From: Halobellus sp. LT62 | GTDB taxonomy: Archaea > Halobacteriota > Halobacteria > Halobacteriales > Haloferacaceae | Reading direction: 5' to 3' | Assembly (NCBI RefSeq): GCF_037031285.1 | Contig: NZ_JAYEZO010000001.1 | Coordinates: 1,054,001-1,118,000 of the forward strand | Length of the DNA stretch: 64,000 nt | Shown here: one piece after another, positions 45,113 through 54,360 of the stretch | Numbering within the stretch: position 1 is the first letter of the stretch | How the letters are laid out: each line of letters opens with the position of its first letter | Made by a program: the position numbers and the translations under genes | The notes under the pieces: model-generated | Database searches by the model: none | The model's input: the letters and a program-made list of their open reading frames with translations, nothing else | What the model was told of the DNA's origin: nothing

Positions 45113-45508
45113 ATGATTCGAACACTCGTAGGTGTCCTTGGCGCTCTCTCAGCGCTGTTCCCGGACGAAACCCTCGAGCTCTTCGAGAGACTCGCGATTG
45201 CGAATCCAAGCGAAGGGACGGTGAGAGGGTGGGTACGTCCAGCAGTTCGGTCGGAAGGCGTTCTTATAGCTGTGATTTCCCTCCTTAACGGGCGAGCATA
45301 CGCGTGGCTGATGAATCTTACCGGCGTGTTCGGCGCGATCATCCTCCTGTTTCCCGATCTGTATCGGAGATTTGCCACCGCGTTCCTATACGAGCGTCCG
45401 GAGTCGATGGAATGGAACGAGCGATTCAATTCGGCTGTTCGGGCAATCGGCGCACTATACGTCTTTTTAGCAGCAAAGACGTACAGAGAGCGCCACAACG
45501 ATACCTGA
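45113..45508 (+). CDS. haloarchaeal membrane-associated protein of unknown function
   Basis: 131 residues. An N-terminal hydrophobic segment (IRTLVGVLGALSALFPDE) and a central one (WLMNLTGVFGAIILLFPDLY), with RPAVRSEGVLIAVISLLNGR between them. It ends RAIGALYVFLAAKTYRERHN. I recognise no motif. A TATA-like AATTATAT lies about 30 bases before the ATG, so it is transcribed on its own. Confidence 0.7.
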   Translation: MIRTLVGVLGALSALFPDETLELFERLAIANPSEGTVRGWVRPAVRSEGVLIAVISLLNGRAYAWLMNLTGVFGAIILLFPDLYRRFATAFLYERPESMEWNERFNSAVRAIGALYVFLAAKTYRERHNDT

Positions 45509-45655
45509 GCCTATCAGCCATCGACAGCTGGTGAATCTGAGATTTGGTTCGTTGCGGCTGCACGTATCACTTGGAATCTAAAGTTTGACCCCCCAAGAGA
45601 CCCGTATCATCGAAAGAGAAATCTGCTAAAGAGAGGGAGCCGTATGTACCTCTGT

Positions 45656-45853
45656 ATGACGACGATCATCACCGTGGAAGGAATGTCGTGCGGTCACTGT
45701 GAGCAGACGGTCGAAGAGGCCCTTGAAGAGGTCTCTGGCGTGACTTCCGTAACCGTCGACAGGGAGAGCGAACAGGCAAGTGTCGACGGTGAGGCAGAGA
45801 TCACGGCCCTCGTGGAGGCCGTCGAAGACGCAGGATATACCGCTCACGCCTGA
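45656..45853 (+). CDS. CopZ-like heavy-metal chaperone (HMA domain)
   Basis: 65 residues from the ATG at 45656; an ATG four codons earlier at 45644 is possible. A single HMA domain with the metal site GMSCGHCEQTV, then VSGVTSVTVDRESEQASVDG and VEDAGYTAHA. It should carry Cu(I) in the cytoplasm to an ATPase. The CopB-type ATPase gene follows 133 bases downstream in the same direction, the natural partner. Confidence 0.93.
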   Translation: MTTIITVEGMSCGHCEQTVEEALEEVSGVTSVTVDRESEQASVDGEAEITALVEAVEDAGYTAHA

Positions 45854-45986
45854 GGGTAGCACAGACCAGTTCAAGACAACGGCAAACCGTTGTCTTCGGA
45901 GTTTGCCTACGCTGGTCCTGCTGTACGGTTTCAGGGGGCGAAGATTCAGGAAGCCGGCGGATCCACCTCTAAAGAGCATATGATCT

Positions 45987-48269
45987 ATGGACGACCACAA
46001 AGACACAACTGAGAATTCCCCGGGAGGAGAGGACCAGCAGGATATCACCAGCCACCAGCACGAACACGGCGACCAAGATGAAGCGGTCGCTGAATCAGAC
46101 GAGGAAAGGGTAGAACAGGAGCTACTGGAGGAGGAGGCTCACCCTGCTGCGGCAGGTGAGATGGCGTCCCACGAGCAGCACGAGCACGCCGGACACGAGG
46201 GCGAAGGGCACGGCCACGGTTCCCACGAGGGACACGGCGAGGGCCATGGCGGGATGCATGAAGGCCACGAGCAGATGTTCCGGCGGCGCTTCTTCGTCTC
46301 GACGCTCCTGTCGATTCCCGTCCTCCTGTACAGCGAAATGCTACAGGAGTGGCTCGGGTTCTCCGTCCCGGCATTCCCGGGGAGCGAATGGATCAACCCC
46401 GTCTTCGCGGTCATCGTCTTCGCGTACGGTGGGGTCCCATTCCTCCAGATGGCGGTGCCGGAGCTGAAAGACCGGTCGCCGGGGATGATGACGTTGATCT
46501 CGATGGCCATCTCGGTCGCGTTCGTCTACAGCCTCGCGAGCGTAGTATTCCCGAGGCAGTCGGCGTTCTTCTGGGAGCTCGTCACTCTGATCGACATTAT
46601 GCTACTGGGGCACTGGATCGAGATGCGGTCGGTCCGCCGTGCCTCAAGCGCCGTCGACGAACTGGCGAAGCTGATGCCGGACACGGCGGAACGAATCACC
46701 GACGACGGCGAGACCGAGGAAGTCCCTGTCAGCAAACTCTCCGAGGGCGACCTCGTGCTCGTCCGACCGGGCGCGAGCGTGCCCGCTGACGGCGTCGTCG
46801 AGGAGGGCGATTCGGACGTCAACGAGTCGATGATCACAGGTGAATCGAAACCGGTATCGAAGGAGCCCGACGACGAGGTCATCGGCGGCACCATCAACGG
46901 GGACGGCAGCCTCCGTGTCCGCGTCGGTGCGACGGGCGAGGAGACGACACTCGCGGGCATCATGCGCCTGGTCGAGGAAGCTCAGCAGAGCAAGTCCAAG
47001 ACGCAAGTGTTGGCCGACCGCGCGGCCGGCTGGCTGTTCTATGTCGCGCTCGGGGCGGCAGTCGTGACCGCGATTGCGTGGACGGTCGCGGTCTCGTTCG
47101 ACGCGACCGTCATCGAACGCGTCGTGACGGTGCTCGTCATCGCCTGCCCACACGCCCTCGGGCTCGCTATCCCGCTGGTCGTCGCGATCAACACGTCGCT
47201 CGCCGCTCGCAACGGGATGCTCGTTCGCGACCGCATCGCGATGGAAGACGCACGGAATCTGGACGCGATCATCTTCGACAAGACGGGGACGCTCACCGAG
47301 GGCGAACACGGCGTCGTGGATATGGCGACCGTCGACGGCGTCGACGAGGACGACGCGCTCGCGCTGGCGGCGGCCGTCGAGAGCGACTCCGAACACATGA
47401 TCGCCCGAGCGATCCGTGAGGCCGCCGACGAGCGCGACGTACCTACTCCTGACGCGACCGCCTTTGAGGCGATCAAGGGCCGAGGAGTTCGTGCGAACGT
47501 CGACGGAAACGAGGTGTACGTCGGCGGCCCGAACCTGTTGGCCCAACTCGATAGCGAAATTCCCGATCACCTCCAACGCTTCGCTGACGAGGCCGGCCAG
47601 AACGCCCAGACCGTGGTGTACCTCGTTCGCGACGGAGAGTTGATCGCCGCGTTCGCGATGGCCGACGTGATCCGCGAGGAGAGTTTCCGCGTCGTCGACG
47701 CCCTCCACGATCTTGGCATCGAGGTGGCAATGTTGACTGGCGATTCTCAGGACGTTGCCGACGCTGTCGCCGACGAACTGGGTATCGACACGGTGTTCGC
47801 GGAGGTCCTCCCCGAAGACAAGGACGAGAAAGTCCAAGAACTTCAGGACCAAGGGAAGCTCGTAGGGATGGTCGGTGACGGGGTGAACGACGCGCCGGCG
47901 CTGACGCGAGCTGACGTCGGCATCGCAATCGGGAGCGGCACCGATGTTGCCGTCCAGTCGGCGGACGTCATCTTGGTGCAGAACAACCCGATGGACGTCG
48001 TTCGGCTGGTCAAGCTCAGCAAGGCGAGCTACCGGAAGATGCAGGAAAACATCGTCTGGGCCGCCGGCTACAACGTCTTCGCGATTCCGCTTGCAGCAGG
48101 CGTGTTGGCACCGATTGGGATTCTGCTGTCTCCCGCCGTGGGGGCACTCCTAATGTCACTGAGCACGGTCATCGTCGCAATCAACGCACAGCTGCTTCGT
48201 CGCGTGGACCTGTCCATCCCCGAACTTCCAGACGGGACACCAGCGACTGACGCACAACCTGCAGACTGA
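45987..48269 (+). CDS. copB: copper-exporting P-type ATPase, CopB type (P1B-3)
   Basis: 760 residues. The N-terminal about 95 residues are extremely His-rich ([20 protein letters not shown]), replacing the CxxC domains of CopA. Core motifs: actuator [16 protein letters not shown], ion site CPH in [11 protein letters not shown] (about residue 386), phosphorylation site DKTGTLT (about 431) and hinge [10 protein letters not shown]. The last helices include [17 protein letters not shown] defines the P1B-3 group, Cu(II)/Cu(I)/Ag export. The usual HP of the N-domain is HM (SEHMIARA). It works with the CopZ-like protein upstream. Confidence 0.93.
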   Translation: MDDHKDTTENSPGGEDQQDITSHQHEHGDQDEAVAESDEERVEQELLEEEAHPAAAGEMASHEQHEHAGHEGEGHGHGSHEGHGEGHGGMHEGHEQMFRRRFFVSTLLSIPVLLYSEMLQEWLGFSVPAFPGSEWINPVFAVIVFAYGGVPFLQMAVPELKDRSPGMMTLISMAISVAFVYSLASVVFPRQSAFFWELVTLIDIMLLGHWIEMRSVRRASSAVDELAKLMPDTAERITDDGETEEVPVSKLSEGDLVLVRPGASVPADGVVEEGDSDVNESMITGESKPVSKEPDDEVIGGTINGDGSLRVRVGATGEETTLAGIMRLVEEAQQSKSKTQVLADRAAGWLFYVALGAAVVTAIAWTVAVSFDATVIERVVTVLVIACPHALGLAIPLVVAINTSLAARNGMLVRDRIAMEDARNLDAIIFDKTGTLTEGEHGVVDMATVDGVDEDDALALAAAVESDSEHMIARAIREAADERDVPTPDATAFEAIKGRGVRANVDGNEVYVGGPNLLAQLDSEIPDHLQRFADEAGQNAQTVVYLVRDGELIAAFAMADVIREESFRVVDALHDLGIEVAMLTGDSQDVADAVADELGIDTVFAEVLPEDKDEKVQELQDQGKLVGMVGDGVNDAPALTRADVGIAIGSGTDVAVQSADVILVQNNPMDVVRLVKLSKASYRKMQENIVWAAGYNVFAIPLAAGVLAPIGILLSPAVGALLMSLSTVIVAINAQLLRRVDLSIPELPDGTPATDAQPAD

Positions 48270-48456
48270 AACGCTCCCGATCGATTCGGAGCTTCTTTCA
48301 ATTGAGTTCGGTTGGTGGACAGCAAATGGCGACACTGCGTAATTTCGGTGGGTATCGCTATGTGGTCACCGGTTCCACTGTTTTCAGCAGAGGGGCACGT
48401 AGTTCGGTATACACAGACGCTTCCTCTGATGGGCTACATTCCTGCGCCAGCACTAG

Positions 48457-48465
48457 GTTTATACC
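48457..48465 (+). promoter_or_regulatory. TATA-like promoter element of the 34-residue gene
   Basis: GTTTATACC about 27 bases before the ATG at 48488, the standard position for a leaderless haloarchaeal transcript. Confidence 0.45.
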
Positions 48466-48487
48466 GTTAGACGGACTTCTTTCTAGT

Positions 48488-48592
48488 ATGAGCCTCGAAG
48501 AGACGGTGGACTACTTCGCCGAGGAACTTGACCTCGAGCGAAGTGAACACGTCCGTGAGGTTGGTCAGTCAGTCGCCGAACTCCGCGACTGA
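48488..48592 (+). CDS. 34-residue acidic micro-protein
   Basis: Starts MSLEETVDYFAEELDLE and ends VGQSVAELRD; the whole product is a predicted amphipathic acidic helix. A TATA-like box at the proper distance and a tail-to-tail arrangement (stop at 48590-48592, neighbour's stop at 48593) support it being a real gene. Function unknown; it could be an antitoxin-like or accessory peptide. Not proven by sequence alone. Confidence 0.5.
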   Translation: MSLEETVDYFAEELDLERSEHVREVGQSVAELRD

Positions 48593-48847
48593 TCAGAACA
48601 TTTCTCTGAAGTCCCGTTCGACGAGCCCGTCCTCCAGATACGTGATGAACTCTTGTTTCGTTGGTCCTTGACGGTCGAGTGGATCGTCCCGTCCTACTCG
48701 TTCGAGAACTGCCTGCGCGAAGTCCGTACAGTGGGATTCGTGCTGCTCAGCGTACTTCGACAGGGCTTCTCTCCAGTGCATATCCAGCTCGAACTCGGCT
48801 AATCGGATTTGGATTCCGTCTTTCCGTTCTACGAGGTCGAGGGACAA
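48593..48847 (-). CDS. small protein of unknown function
   Basis: 84 residues, acidic, no membrane segment: RLAEFELDMHWREALSKYAE, HCTDFAQAVLERVGRDDP and TKQEFITYLEDGLVERDF. The codon pattern and composition look coding. Its 5' end overlaps the first open codons of the broken ATPase gene on the other strand. That suggests it marks the border where the ATPase gene was truncated by rearrangement. No family recognised. Confidence 0.6.
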   Translation of the reverse strand: MSLDLVERKDGIQIRLAEFELDMHWREALSKYAEQHESHCTDFAQAVLERVGRDDPLDRQGPTKQEFITYLEDGLVERDFREMF

Positions 48848-49507
48848 CGCCTCCGGGACAGCGGCTTCCGTGAGAAAACCAGGGAGAAGAAGGCACGGGC
48901 CGCTCTCCAGCGCCTCATCAATCGTGAGTTGACGACGGCCCGGGGGAAGACCCGCCCCGAGCTAGTCCTCTGTGGGACCGAGCTCGCGAACTTCGTCCTC
49001 GTTCCCTCCTCCGAACAGTTGACCGTCGAAGGGACGCGAGGAACCAGGGCCGAACAGCAGAGCCGGAACCCGCTCCCGTGGCCGAATCCGGATCTGATTC
49101 AGCAGTTCTAGGAGGGAATGGCCATCGGCTACGCGCTCGACGAGAACGGTGAGCCACGGCCGGACCCCATTCGGATTCCGCCGGACCTGTTGCCGACGCA
49201 TTACGGGCGGTTCGCGTCGACGGGCGGCGGGAAGTCGAAGGCCATCATCAACGACGCGCTCTCGCTTCGCGAGACGACGGGTGGCCCCGTTGTCCTCGTC
49301 GACCCGAAGGGTGACGGGATGTGTGAGAACTACCTGCGCTGCCACTACGAGCGGTTCGATGACCTCGACGACGTCTACCACTTCCGCGTCCCGGAGACCA
49401 TCCCCGCGTTCTCCTTCTTCGACATCCGGCCCGCGCTCGAGGCGGGTCGCAACCGAGAGGACGCGATTCAGGACAAGGCGACCACTTCCACGACATCCTC
49501 CGGATGA
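48809..49507 (+). pseudogene. VirD4/HerA-like plasmid ATPase, broken 5' part
   Basis: One frame encodes EGQRLRDSGFREKTREKKAR, LVLCGTELANFVLVPSSEQL and NPLPWPNPDLIQQF, then a TAG at 49109-49111. It continues in the same frame as EGMAIGYALDENGEPRPDPI, THYGRFASTGGGKSKAIIND (Walker A) and VDPKGDGMCENYLRCHY. At 49479-49480 a base is missing: frame one ends in TTSTTSSG, while the next frame reads DHFHDILRMIMGREQYGQAF and continues to 51303. So one nonsense and one -1 change split an ATPase of the conjugation-coupling/HerA class. The start near 48809 is also unclear, since the neighbour on the other strand overlaps it. Confidence 0.75.
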
Positions 49508-51303
49508 TTATGGGACGCGAGCAGTACGGGCAGGCGTTCGTCGCGAACGAGATCCTCAGCTACCTGATCAAGGCGCTGTTCGACGAGGAGTACGGAAACG
49601 ACGTGTTCGGGCTGGACGACCTCTTCGCCGCCGCTCTCCGGATGCAGCGCGATCAGACGATTCCTCCGGTCTCTGCGGACAACCAGAACATCGAGGAATC
49701 GCTGACGCGCCACTTCGCGAAGGACAACCACCAGTTCCAGGTCTCGATGGACGCCGTGCAGGTACGCCGTCGCGACGGTCAGACCGACTACGAGAAGCTC
49801 ACGAACCTCATCATCGAGGAGGCGGCGCCGGTCGCGTCGACGAAGCTCGTCTCCGAGCAGCTACTGCCCCAAGGCCGATCGTTCGGTCTGAGTATGGGGC
49901 TCGTGATGCAGTTCCCTGAACAGGTGCGGAACCGGAACGAGCGGGCCTACGACGAGGTGCTGAACAACATCAAGACGAAGCTCATCGGCAACATCTCGAT
50001 CGAGCGCGACCTCGCAGAGTCGCTTGCCCACGAGGACCTCAGCCCGACCGAACTCCGCAACCGAATCAACACGCTCCCAAGTGGCGAGTGGATCGCACAG
50101 CTCCCCAGTCCGTCGTTCGGCGAGACTGGTCCGCCGCCGTTTTCGCTGAAGCCGCTCCCGATTGCGGCGGGGCATCCAGAAAGCGACCAGCCGCTCACAG
50201 AGCCCCAGGAAGATCATTTCGAGTCCGTGTCCCGGCCACGGATGGTCGAGCGGACACAGACCCAGTACGGGCTGACAGAGCCGACTGAGTCGAGCACTGC
50301 TCCGGAAGAGTCTGGTTGGGGGAGTTCGGGAGCCGAGACGACGGGCTCGACTGCCGACGGCGATGCAGCGACCGACCCGACCCAATCCGCGTTCATCAGC
50401 GAATCGACGACGGAGGACGCGTCGACGTGGACTACGCAGCCCGAGGCGGACAGCGACCCAGATGGGGATGAGACAGAGATGAGTCCCCTGTTCGGGCAAG
50501 CCACCGAGACGGACGAAGAATCAGCAGATGACCAAGCAGCGCAGCCGGAGAACGGGGCAACCCCCGTCCAAGAAAGTAGCGTGCCTGTTCCTGATGACGA
50601 ACTCCGACAACGCGGGCTCAGCCGTGACGACGTCCGGTTCCTGAATCGGGTCCTCGACGTGATGAACAGGGACGACGACGAGTACACGCTACTGGACAGG
50701 ATGAGCCAGCTCCGGGACGAATACGACGACCTCCATATAGAGCGGCACACGGAGCAGGACCTCATAGAAGCGGACTCCGCGGCGGGGCGCAAGTACTACA
50801 CCGTCCTCCCTGACGGTCGAGACCTCCTCGGGAGAGAATTGAAGGCGGGACCAGGAGCGGGCGATCTCGGCGAGAAAACGCCACACAAGGTTGGCGTCCG
50901 GCTCCTCGAGCTGTGGCTCCAGCAGCGGGACGATGTCATTCGCGTGGACCCGTACTACGAAACCGACGACGGCACCGTCCTGGACGTGGCCGGCTTCGAC
51001 GAGGACGGCGATCTCGTCTGGGCCGGCGAAGCAGAGCTCGCGAGTAACAACCGGCACGCCCCGATCGAGGATTACGACAAACTCAGCGCGGTGGACGCCC
51101 ACGCGATCTGGGCCTTCAACAATCGCGAGACAGCGCTCGACGTCCTGGATAGCCTTGCCGACGCGGACCGAATCGACAAGCGGGTCAGCGGCCGGGCGGC
51201 ACGGTCGTTCGCGACCATCAGAGACGCCGTCGACGACTTCGACGCTGCGGGCCTGACCACCGTTCGGGGCTTCAAAAATCTCGATCAAGAGCTCAACCAA
51301 TGA
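49504..51303 (+). CDS. VirD4/HerA-like ATPase, 3' part, with C-terminal nuclease-like domain
   Basis: 599 open residues from the ATG at 49504. The first about 220 complete the ATPase: VSADNQNIEESLTRHFAKDN, a Walker-B-like NLIIEEAAPVAS and LPQGRSFGLSMGLVMQFPEQ. The junction SMDAVQVRRRDG looks short compared with what I recall of relatives, possibly an internal deletion. A long acidic low-complexity linker follows (residues about 240-360). The last 200 residues form another domain, with YYETDDGTVLDVAGFDEDGD and WAGEAELASNNRHAPIEDYD, an arrangement like PD-(D/E)xK nucleases. The stop overlaps the primase start (ATGA). Walker A lies in the broken upstream part, so ATPase activity of this piece is doubtful. 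Confidence 0.7.
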   Translation: MIMGREQYGQAFVANEILSYLIKALFDEEYGNDVFGLDDLFAAALRMQRDQTIPPVSADNQNIEESLTRHFAKDNHQFQVSMDAVQVRRRDGQTDYEKLTNLIIEEAAPVASTKLVSEQLLPQGRSFGLSMGLVMQFPEQVRNRNERAYDEVLNNIKTKLIGNISIERDLAESLAHEDLSPTELRNRINTLPSGEWIAQLPSPSFGETGPPPFSLKPLPIAAGHPESDQPLTEPQEDHFESVSRPRMVERTQTQYGLTEPTESSTAPEESGWGSSGAETTGSTADGDAATDPTQSAFISESTTEDASTWTTQPEADSDPDGDETEMSPLFGQATETDEESADDQAAQPENGATPVQESSVPVPDDELRQRGLSRDDVRFLNRVLDVMNRDDDEYTLLDRMSQLRDEYDDLHIERHTEQDLIEADSAAGRKYYTVLPDGRDLLGRELKAGPGAGDLGEKTPHKVGVRLLELWLQQRDDVIRVDPYYETDDGTVLDVAGFDEDGDLVWAGEAELASNNRHAPIEDYDKLSAVDAHAIWAFNNRETALDVLDSLADADRIDKRVSGRAARSFATIRDAVDDFDAAGLTTVRGFKNLDQELNQ

Positions 51304-52184
51304 CCTGGCGACAGGCGACCCGCGAGGAGATCTACGCCTACTACGCCGAAGAGTTCCCCCGCTATCTGGATTATCTGCCGGAATTCATCACGGCGACCGG
51401 CCCGAAACAGTACGCCATCGCCTTCCGAGAGTCCCACCCGGTTCGCAAAGACGAGGTGCCGGACAAGGACTTCATCCGGCGGGATACGTGGCAAACAGAT
51501 GCGTCGGGGGACCGAACGACGCCCGAGTTCGATGACTTCGAGGATGTCGTTGAGTTCATTCGGCATCCAGCTCGCAACGACCCGCTGGGGCGGAACAAGT
51601 TCGCGCTTGCCGATCCGGAGGTGCTGGAGAAACCGGACCCACGGCCCGACGCCGTCTACTACGCGCTGGATCACTGGGAACGGCCGTGGGTCCTCCTCGT
51701 CGACATCGACGCCAAAGAGATTGCCCGAGACCGAGCGGACGAGATGGTGTCGGCGAACGGCGACGATCGGGACGACGATGCGCTCCTCGACGCCGCCGGA
51801 ATCCTTGACGCCGCTCCCGATGGGTATCCGTACGCCTTCGAAGACGTCGACCGCGCCATCGAGTACGGGTTCGAGGTGCGCGATATCTTCGAGGACGATT
51901 TCGACGCCGAGGAAACGATGGTCGTCTACAGCGGGCAGGGTGTCCACGTCTACCTGCTGGATACCGATCCGGCGCACCGATACGACGAGCAGAGTCGCGA
52001 GGTGTTGAACGACCTTCTCCTCGAGACGTACGACATCCCGATCGACCCCGTCGTGACGGCCGACCGCCGGCGGGTCGCCCGCCTGCCCTATTCACTCCAC
52101 GCCGACGTCTGTAGCATCGTTCAACCCATCGAGAGCCCGGCGTTCGACGCTCGGTCGGCGACTCCCGAGGTGATCGACGAATGA
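51300..52184 (+). CDS. archaeo-eukaryotic primase superfamily protein (PriS-like)
   Basis: 294 residues. AEP landmarks: the metal-binding Asp pair D135 and D137 in WVLLVDIDAKE, the nucleotide-binding S-x4-H in YSGQGVHVYLL (S211, H216), and the third acidic position with the arginine-rich strand in IDPVVTADRRRVARLPYSLH. The first 110 residues are plasmid-type and differ from chromosomal PriS, and the protein is shorter than chromosomal PriS (usually above 350). It should synthesise primers for the replicon. Both neighbours overlap by four bases (ATGA), so the three genes are translationally coupled. Confidence 0.85.
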   Translation: MTWRQATREEIYAYYAEEFPRYLDYLPEFITATGPKQYAIAFRESHPVRKDEVPDKDFIRRDTWQTDASGDRTTPEFDDFEDVVEFIRHPARNDPLGRNKFALADPEVLEKPDPRPDAVYYALDHWERPWVLLVDIDAKEIARDRADEMVSANGDDRDDDALLDAAGILDAAPDGYPYAFEDVDRAIEYGFEVRDIFEDDFDAEETMVVYSGQGVHVYLLDTDPAHRYDEQSREVLNDLLLETYDIPIDPVVTADRRRVARLPYSLHADVCSIVQPIESPAFDARSATPEVIDE

Positions 52185-53704
52185 GCCCGAGTACGCCCAC
52201 CGACGACGAGGACATAGCGTATCGGGTTGCGGCACTCCCGTTGGAGTACGGTGAGACCCGCATCAACCAGCTGTTTACACGTGGCTACGACCGATACGTC
52301 GTCGACGGCGAGGACCAGCCCGACGACCTCGTGAACGACGTCGAGCGGTTCGGGACGGCGGCGTTCAAAGAGCAGGTTCGTGCTGACGTCGCCGAGGAGC
52401 CGTTCGTCGACGAGCCAAGAACGCTTGCCGTGCTCGCGACGCTGAGTGCGATCTGTGTGAAAGAGCAACCGAAGTTTGAGCACGCGTCACCACGGAACAT
52501 CCAGGTGCTCTACGACATCCGTGAGCTGTACGTCAACAATCTCGCCTCCCTCATCCGCGCCCACGCCGATGGGTCACTCCAGCAGGACATCGCCGACGTG
52601 CTGTACAGCAAGGAGCCCGGTGAGGATGGCCCGCATCCTGGGCGAGTCTGTACGGGCATCACAGAGATACCGGAGTTCGGGGATGGCCTGTACCTCGAAA
52701 TCCCGATGGCGGCGGCGTCACGCAAATGTCTCGTTCGAGCGGAGGGCGAGTCATCGACGGGGAGTGACGGCGGGGAGATACTGACGCGAGTGAATGACAA
52801 CAAGCTGTACGTCCCGGTGGGTGATTTCGACAGCAAGTATCGTGACTACGCTGAGCGGGCGTTCAAGAAGCTCTTGCGCGTACAGGAGGATGGCCTCTCC
52901 GACGACCAGCTATCGTGGTTGACCACGAACGAGTCGGCGATCACGGAGCGGATCGACCGCTTCCTCGAGACCGGCCACCACGAGCGAATCTGGCGGAACT
53001 GGGACCGTGGGGAGCGGACGATCCGCGTCCTCCGACGGGCCCTGAGTGACGCCCCCGACGACGTGGCACAAAAGGGTGAGTTCCACACGGCGAAAGAGCT
53101 CTACCGAGCGGTCGAGGCGTATGAGGCCGAGGACGAGTGGGAATCCTCCGTGACGGACTGGATCTCGAGCCCGAGCAGTCTCGCGAAGACGCTGGCCGAC
53201 CACGAGTCCCACTCGGCCGTCACGATCGACCGCGACGGGCGCGTCAATACGTACCGAATCGGGCGAGCCGGATCCGGCGCCGAGCAGATCGAGGTCCGGG
53301 AGATCGAAGAGATCTTCGAACTCCCCTGTATGGCGAATATGGAGGAGCGGCTACACGAGAAGAAGCCCGTCCGGAAGGACCTCTACAACTTCGCGCGGAT
53401 GGTGATGTGGCTGCCGCAGTATCAGGACAGCAGCCTCGACGAGATTGTCGCGGATCTCAAGGACGTCTTCGCCCGGTGGCCGTGGTACGACGAGCAGGAG
53501 ACTGAGTACCAGGTTCGCTACGAGTTCTCGAACACGATTGACGGCGACACGCCGCTGCCGATGAACTGCGATAACGACGATCTGCAGCGCTACTGTATCG
53601 GTCAGGACCAGTGTCCCTACTCGATCTGGGGCAGCCTCCCGTTCCCGGATGAGATGTACGAGCAGGTTGAGGAGGAATCAGCTGGGCCCGCTGAGCAATT
53701 CTAA
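52181..53704 (+). CDS. PriL-like primase large subunit with Fe-S domain
   Basis: 507 residues. The C-terminal domain matches the iron-sulfur domain of PriL. C383 lies in FELPCMANMEERLHEKKPVR, followed by RKDLYNFARMVMWLPQY and ETEYQVRYEF, then C463, C472 and C478 in MNCDNDDLQRYCIGQDQCPY. In archaeal primases these four cysteines bind a 4Fe-4S cluster needed for initiation. The N-terminal 370 residues are mostly helical and poorly recognisable. The gene overlaps the PriS-like gene by four bases. The two presumably form a plasmid-borne heterodimeric primase. Confidence 0.82.
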   Translation: MSPSTPTDDEDIAYRVAALPLEYGETRINQLFTRGYDRYVVDGEDQPDDLVNDVERFGTAAFKEQVRADVAEEPFVDEPRTLAVLATLSAICVKEQPKFEHASPRNIQVLYDIRELYVNNLASLIRAHADGSLQQDIADVLYSKEPGEDGPHPGRVCTGITEIPEFGDGLYLEIPMAAASRKCLVRAEGESSTGSDGGEILTRVNDNKLYVPVGDFDSKYRDYAERAFKKLLRVQEDGLSDDQLSWLTTNESAITERIDRFLETGHHERIWRNWDRGERTIRVLRRALSDAPDDVAQKGEFHTAKELYRAVEAYEAEDEWESSVTDWISSPSSLAKTLADHESHSAVTIDRDGRVNTYRIGRAGSGAEQIEVREIEEIFELPCMANMEERLHEKKPVRKDLYNFARMVMWLPQYQDSSLDEIVADLKDVFARWPWYDEQETEYQVRYEFSNTIDGDTPLPMNCDNDDLQRYCIGQDQCPYSIWGSLPFPDEMYEQVEEESAGPAEQF

Positions 53705-53989
53705 ATCATAGACTCCCCGAATCTGTGGAACCCTTAGATAGGATTGGTTTGGCGACTCTGCTGAGTAGAGAGAGCGGATCGACCATCGCGTTGAATCGCT
53801 AAGTACAGATACTGTACTGCGTACGCCATCCTATGATTCCTCCAAATGGCATCTCCACGAGACCACAATCGCGCAGGTCAAGTTCAACCAGTTTCTTACG
53901 TTCTACTTCTTACAAATTTTGGGAAACAAATTCCTTCGACTCTTTTCGCCTAATGAAAACTCCTCTAAATCGATGTAGGGTTTGATAAC

Positions 53990-53999
53990 GTTTTTATTC
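53990..53999 (+). promoter_or_regulatory. TATA-like promoter element
   Basis: GTTTTTATTC ends 25 bases before the ATG at 54025. The 320 bases between the primase operon and this gene contain nothing else recognisable. Confidence 0.45.
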
Positions 54000-54024
54000 A
54001 ATTCGTCCCGTAATAATCAATCGT

Positions 54025-54360
54025 ATGACATTCCAATCCTGCTACCCGGATAAGGCACCACAGATGAGCCAACTACTTGATATACTAAGCCACAGTATTC
54101 GCCGCGAAATCATCCACTTCTTCGAAAACCACACTGACTCCCGGACAGCCCCCATCAATGAACTTGTCTCACATATCACAAATCGAGTACCCGCAGCGTG
54201 TGAGGAAGAACTCGAAATAGAACTCTTCCATACTCATCTCCCGAAACTAGCTCACGCTGACTGGCTTACCTATGACCCTAGATCCGGAGATATCCGGTAC
54301 TACGGGCACGACCACGTAGAGGACTGGCTCCGAGATCTTTATGCCATCTTCTACTCGTGA
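54025..54360 (+). CDS. winged-helix domain protein (DUF7344-like)
   Basis: 111 residues. The single domain LLDILSHSIRREIIHFFENH, then APINELVSHITNRVP, IELFHTHLPKLAHADWLTYD and IRYYGHDHVEDWLRDLYA is the small haloarchaeal winged helix annotated as DUF7344. It has the HTH recognition region replaced by a His-containing helix. A good TATA box precedes it. Probably a transcription factor; target unknown. Confidence 0.82.
   Translation: MTFQSCYPDKAPQMSQLLDILSHSIRREIIHFFENHTDSRTAPINELVSHITNRVPAACEEELEIELFHTHLPKLAHADWLTYDPRSGDIRYYGHDHVEDWLRDLYAIFYS

Noticed and set aside
45987-48269. Long antisense open frames in the ATPase genes and elsewhere
   Set aside because: They follow from the high GC and codon pattern of the sense genes and lack family features.
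49470-49500. Programmed frameshift in the ATPase
   Set aside because: No slippery heptamer is present and a TAG already interrupts the same gene 370 bases upstream, so damage is simpler.
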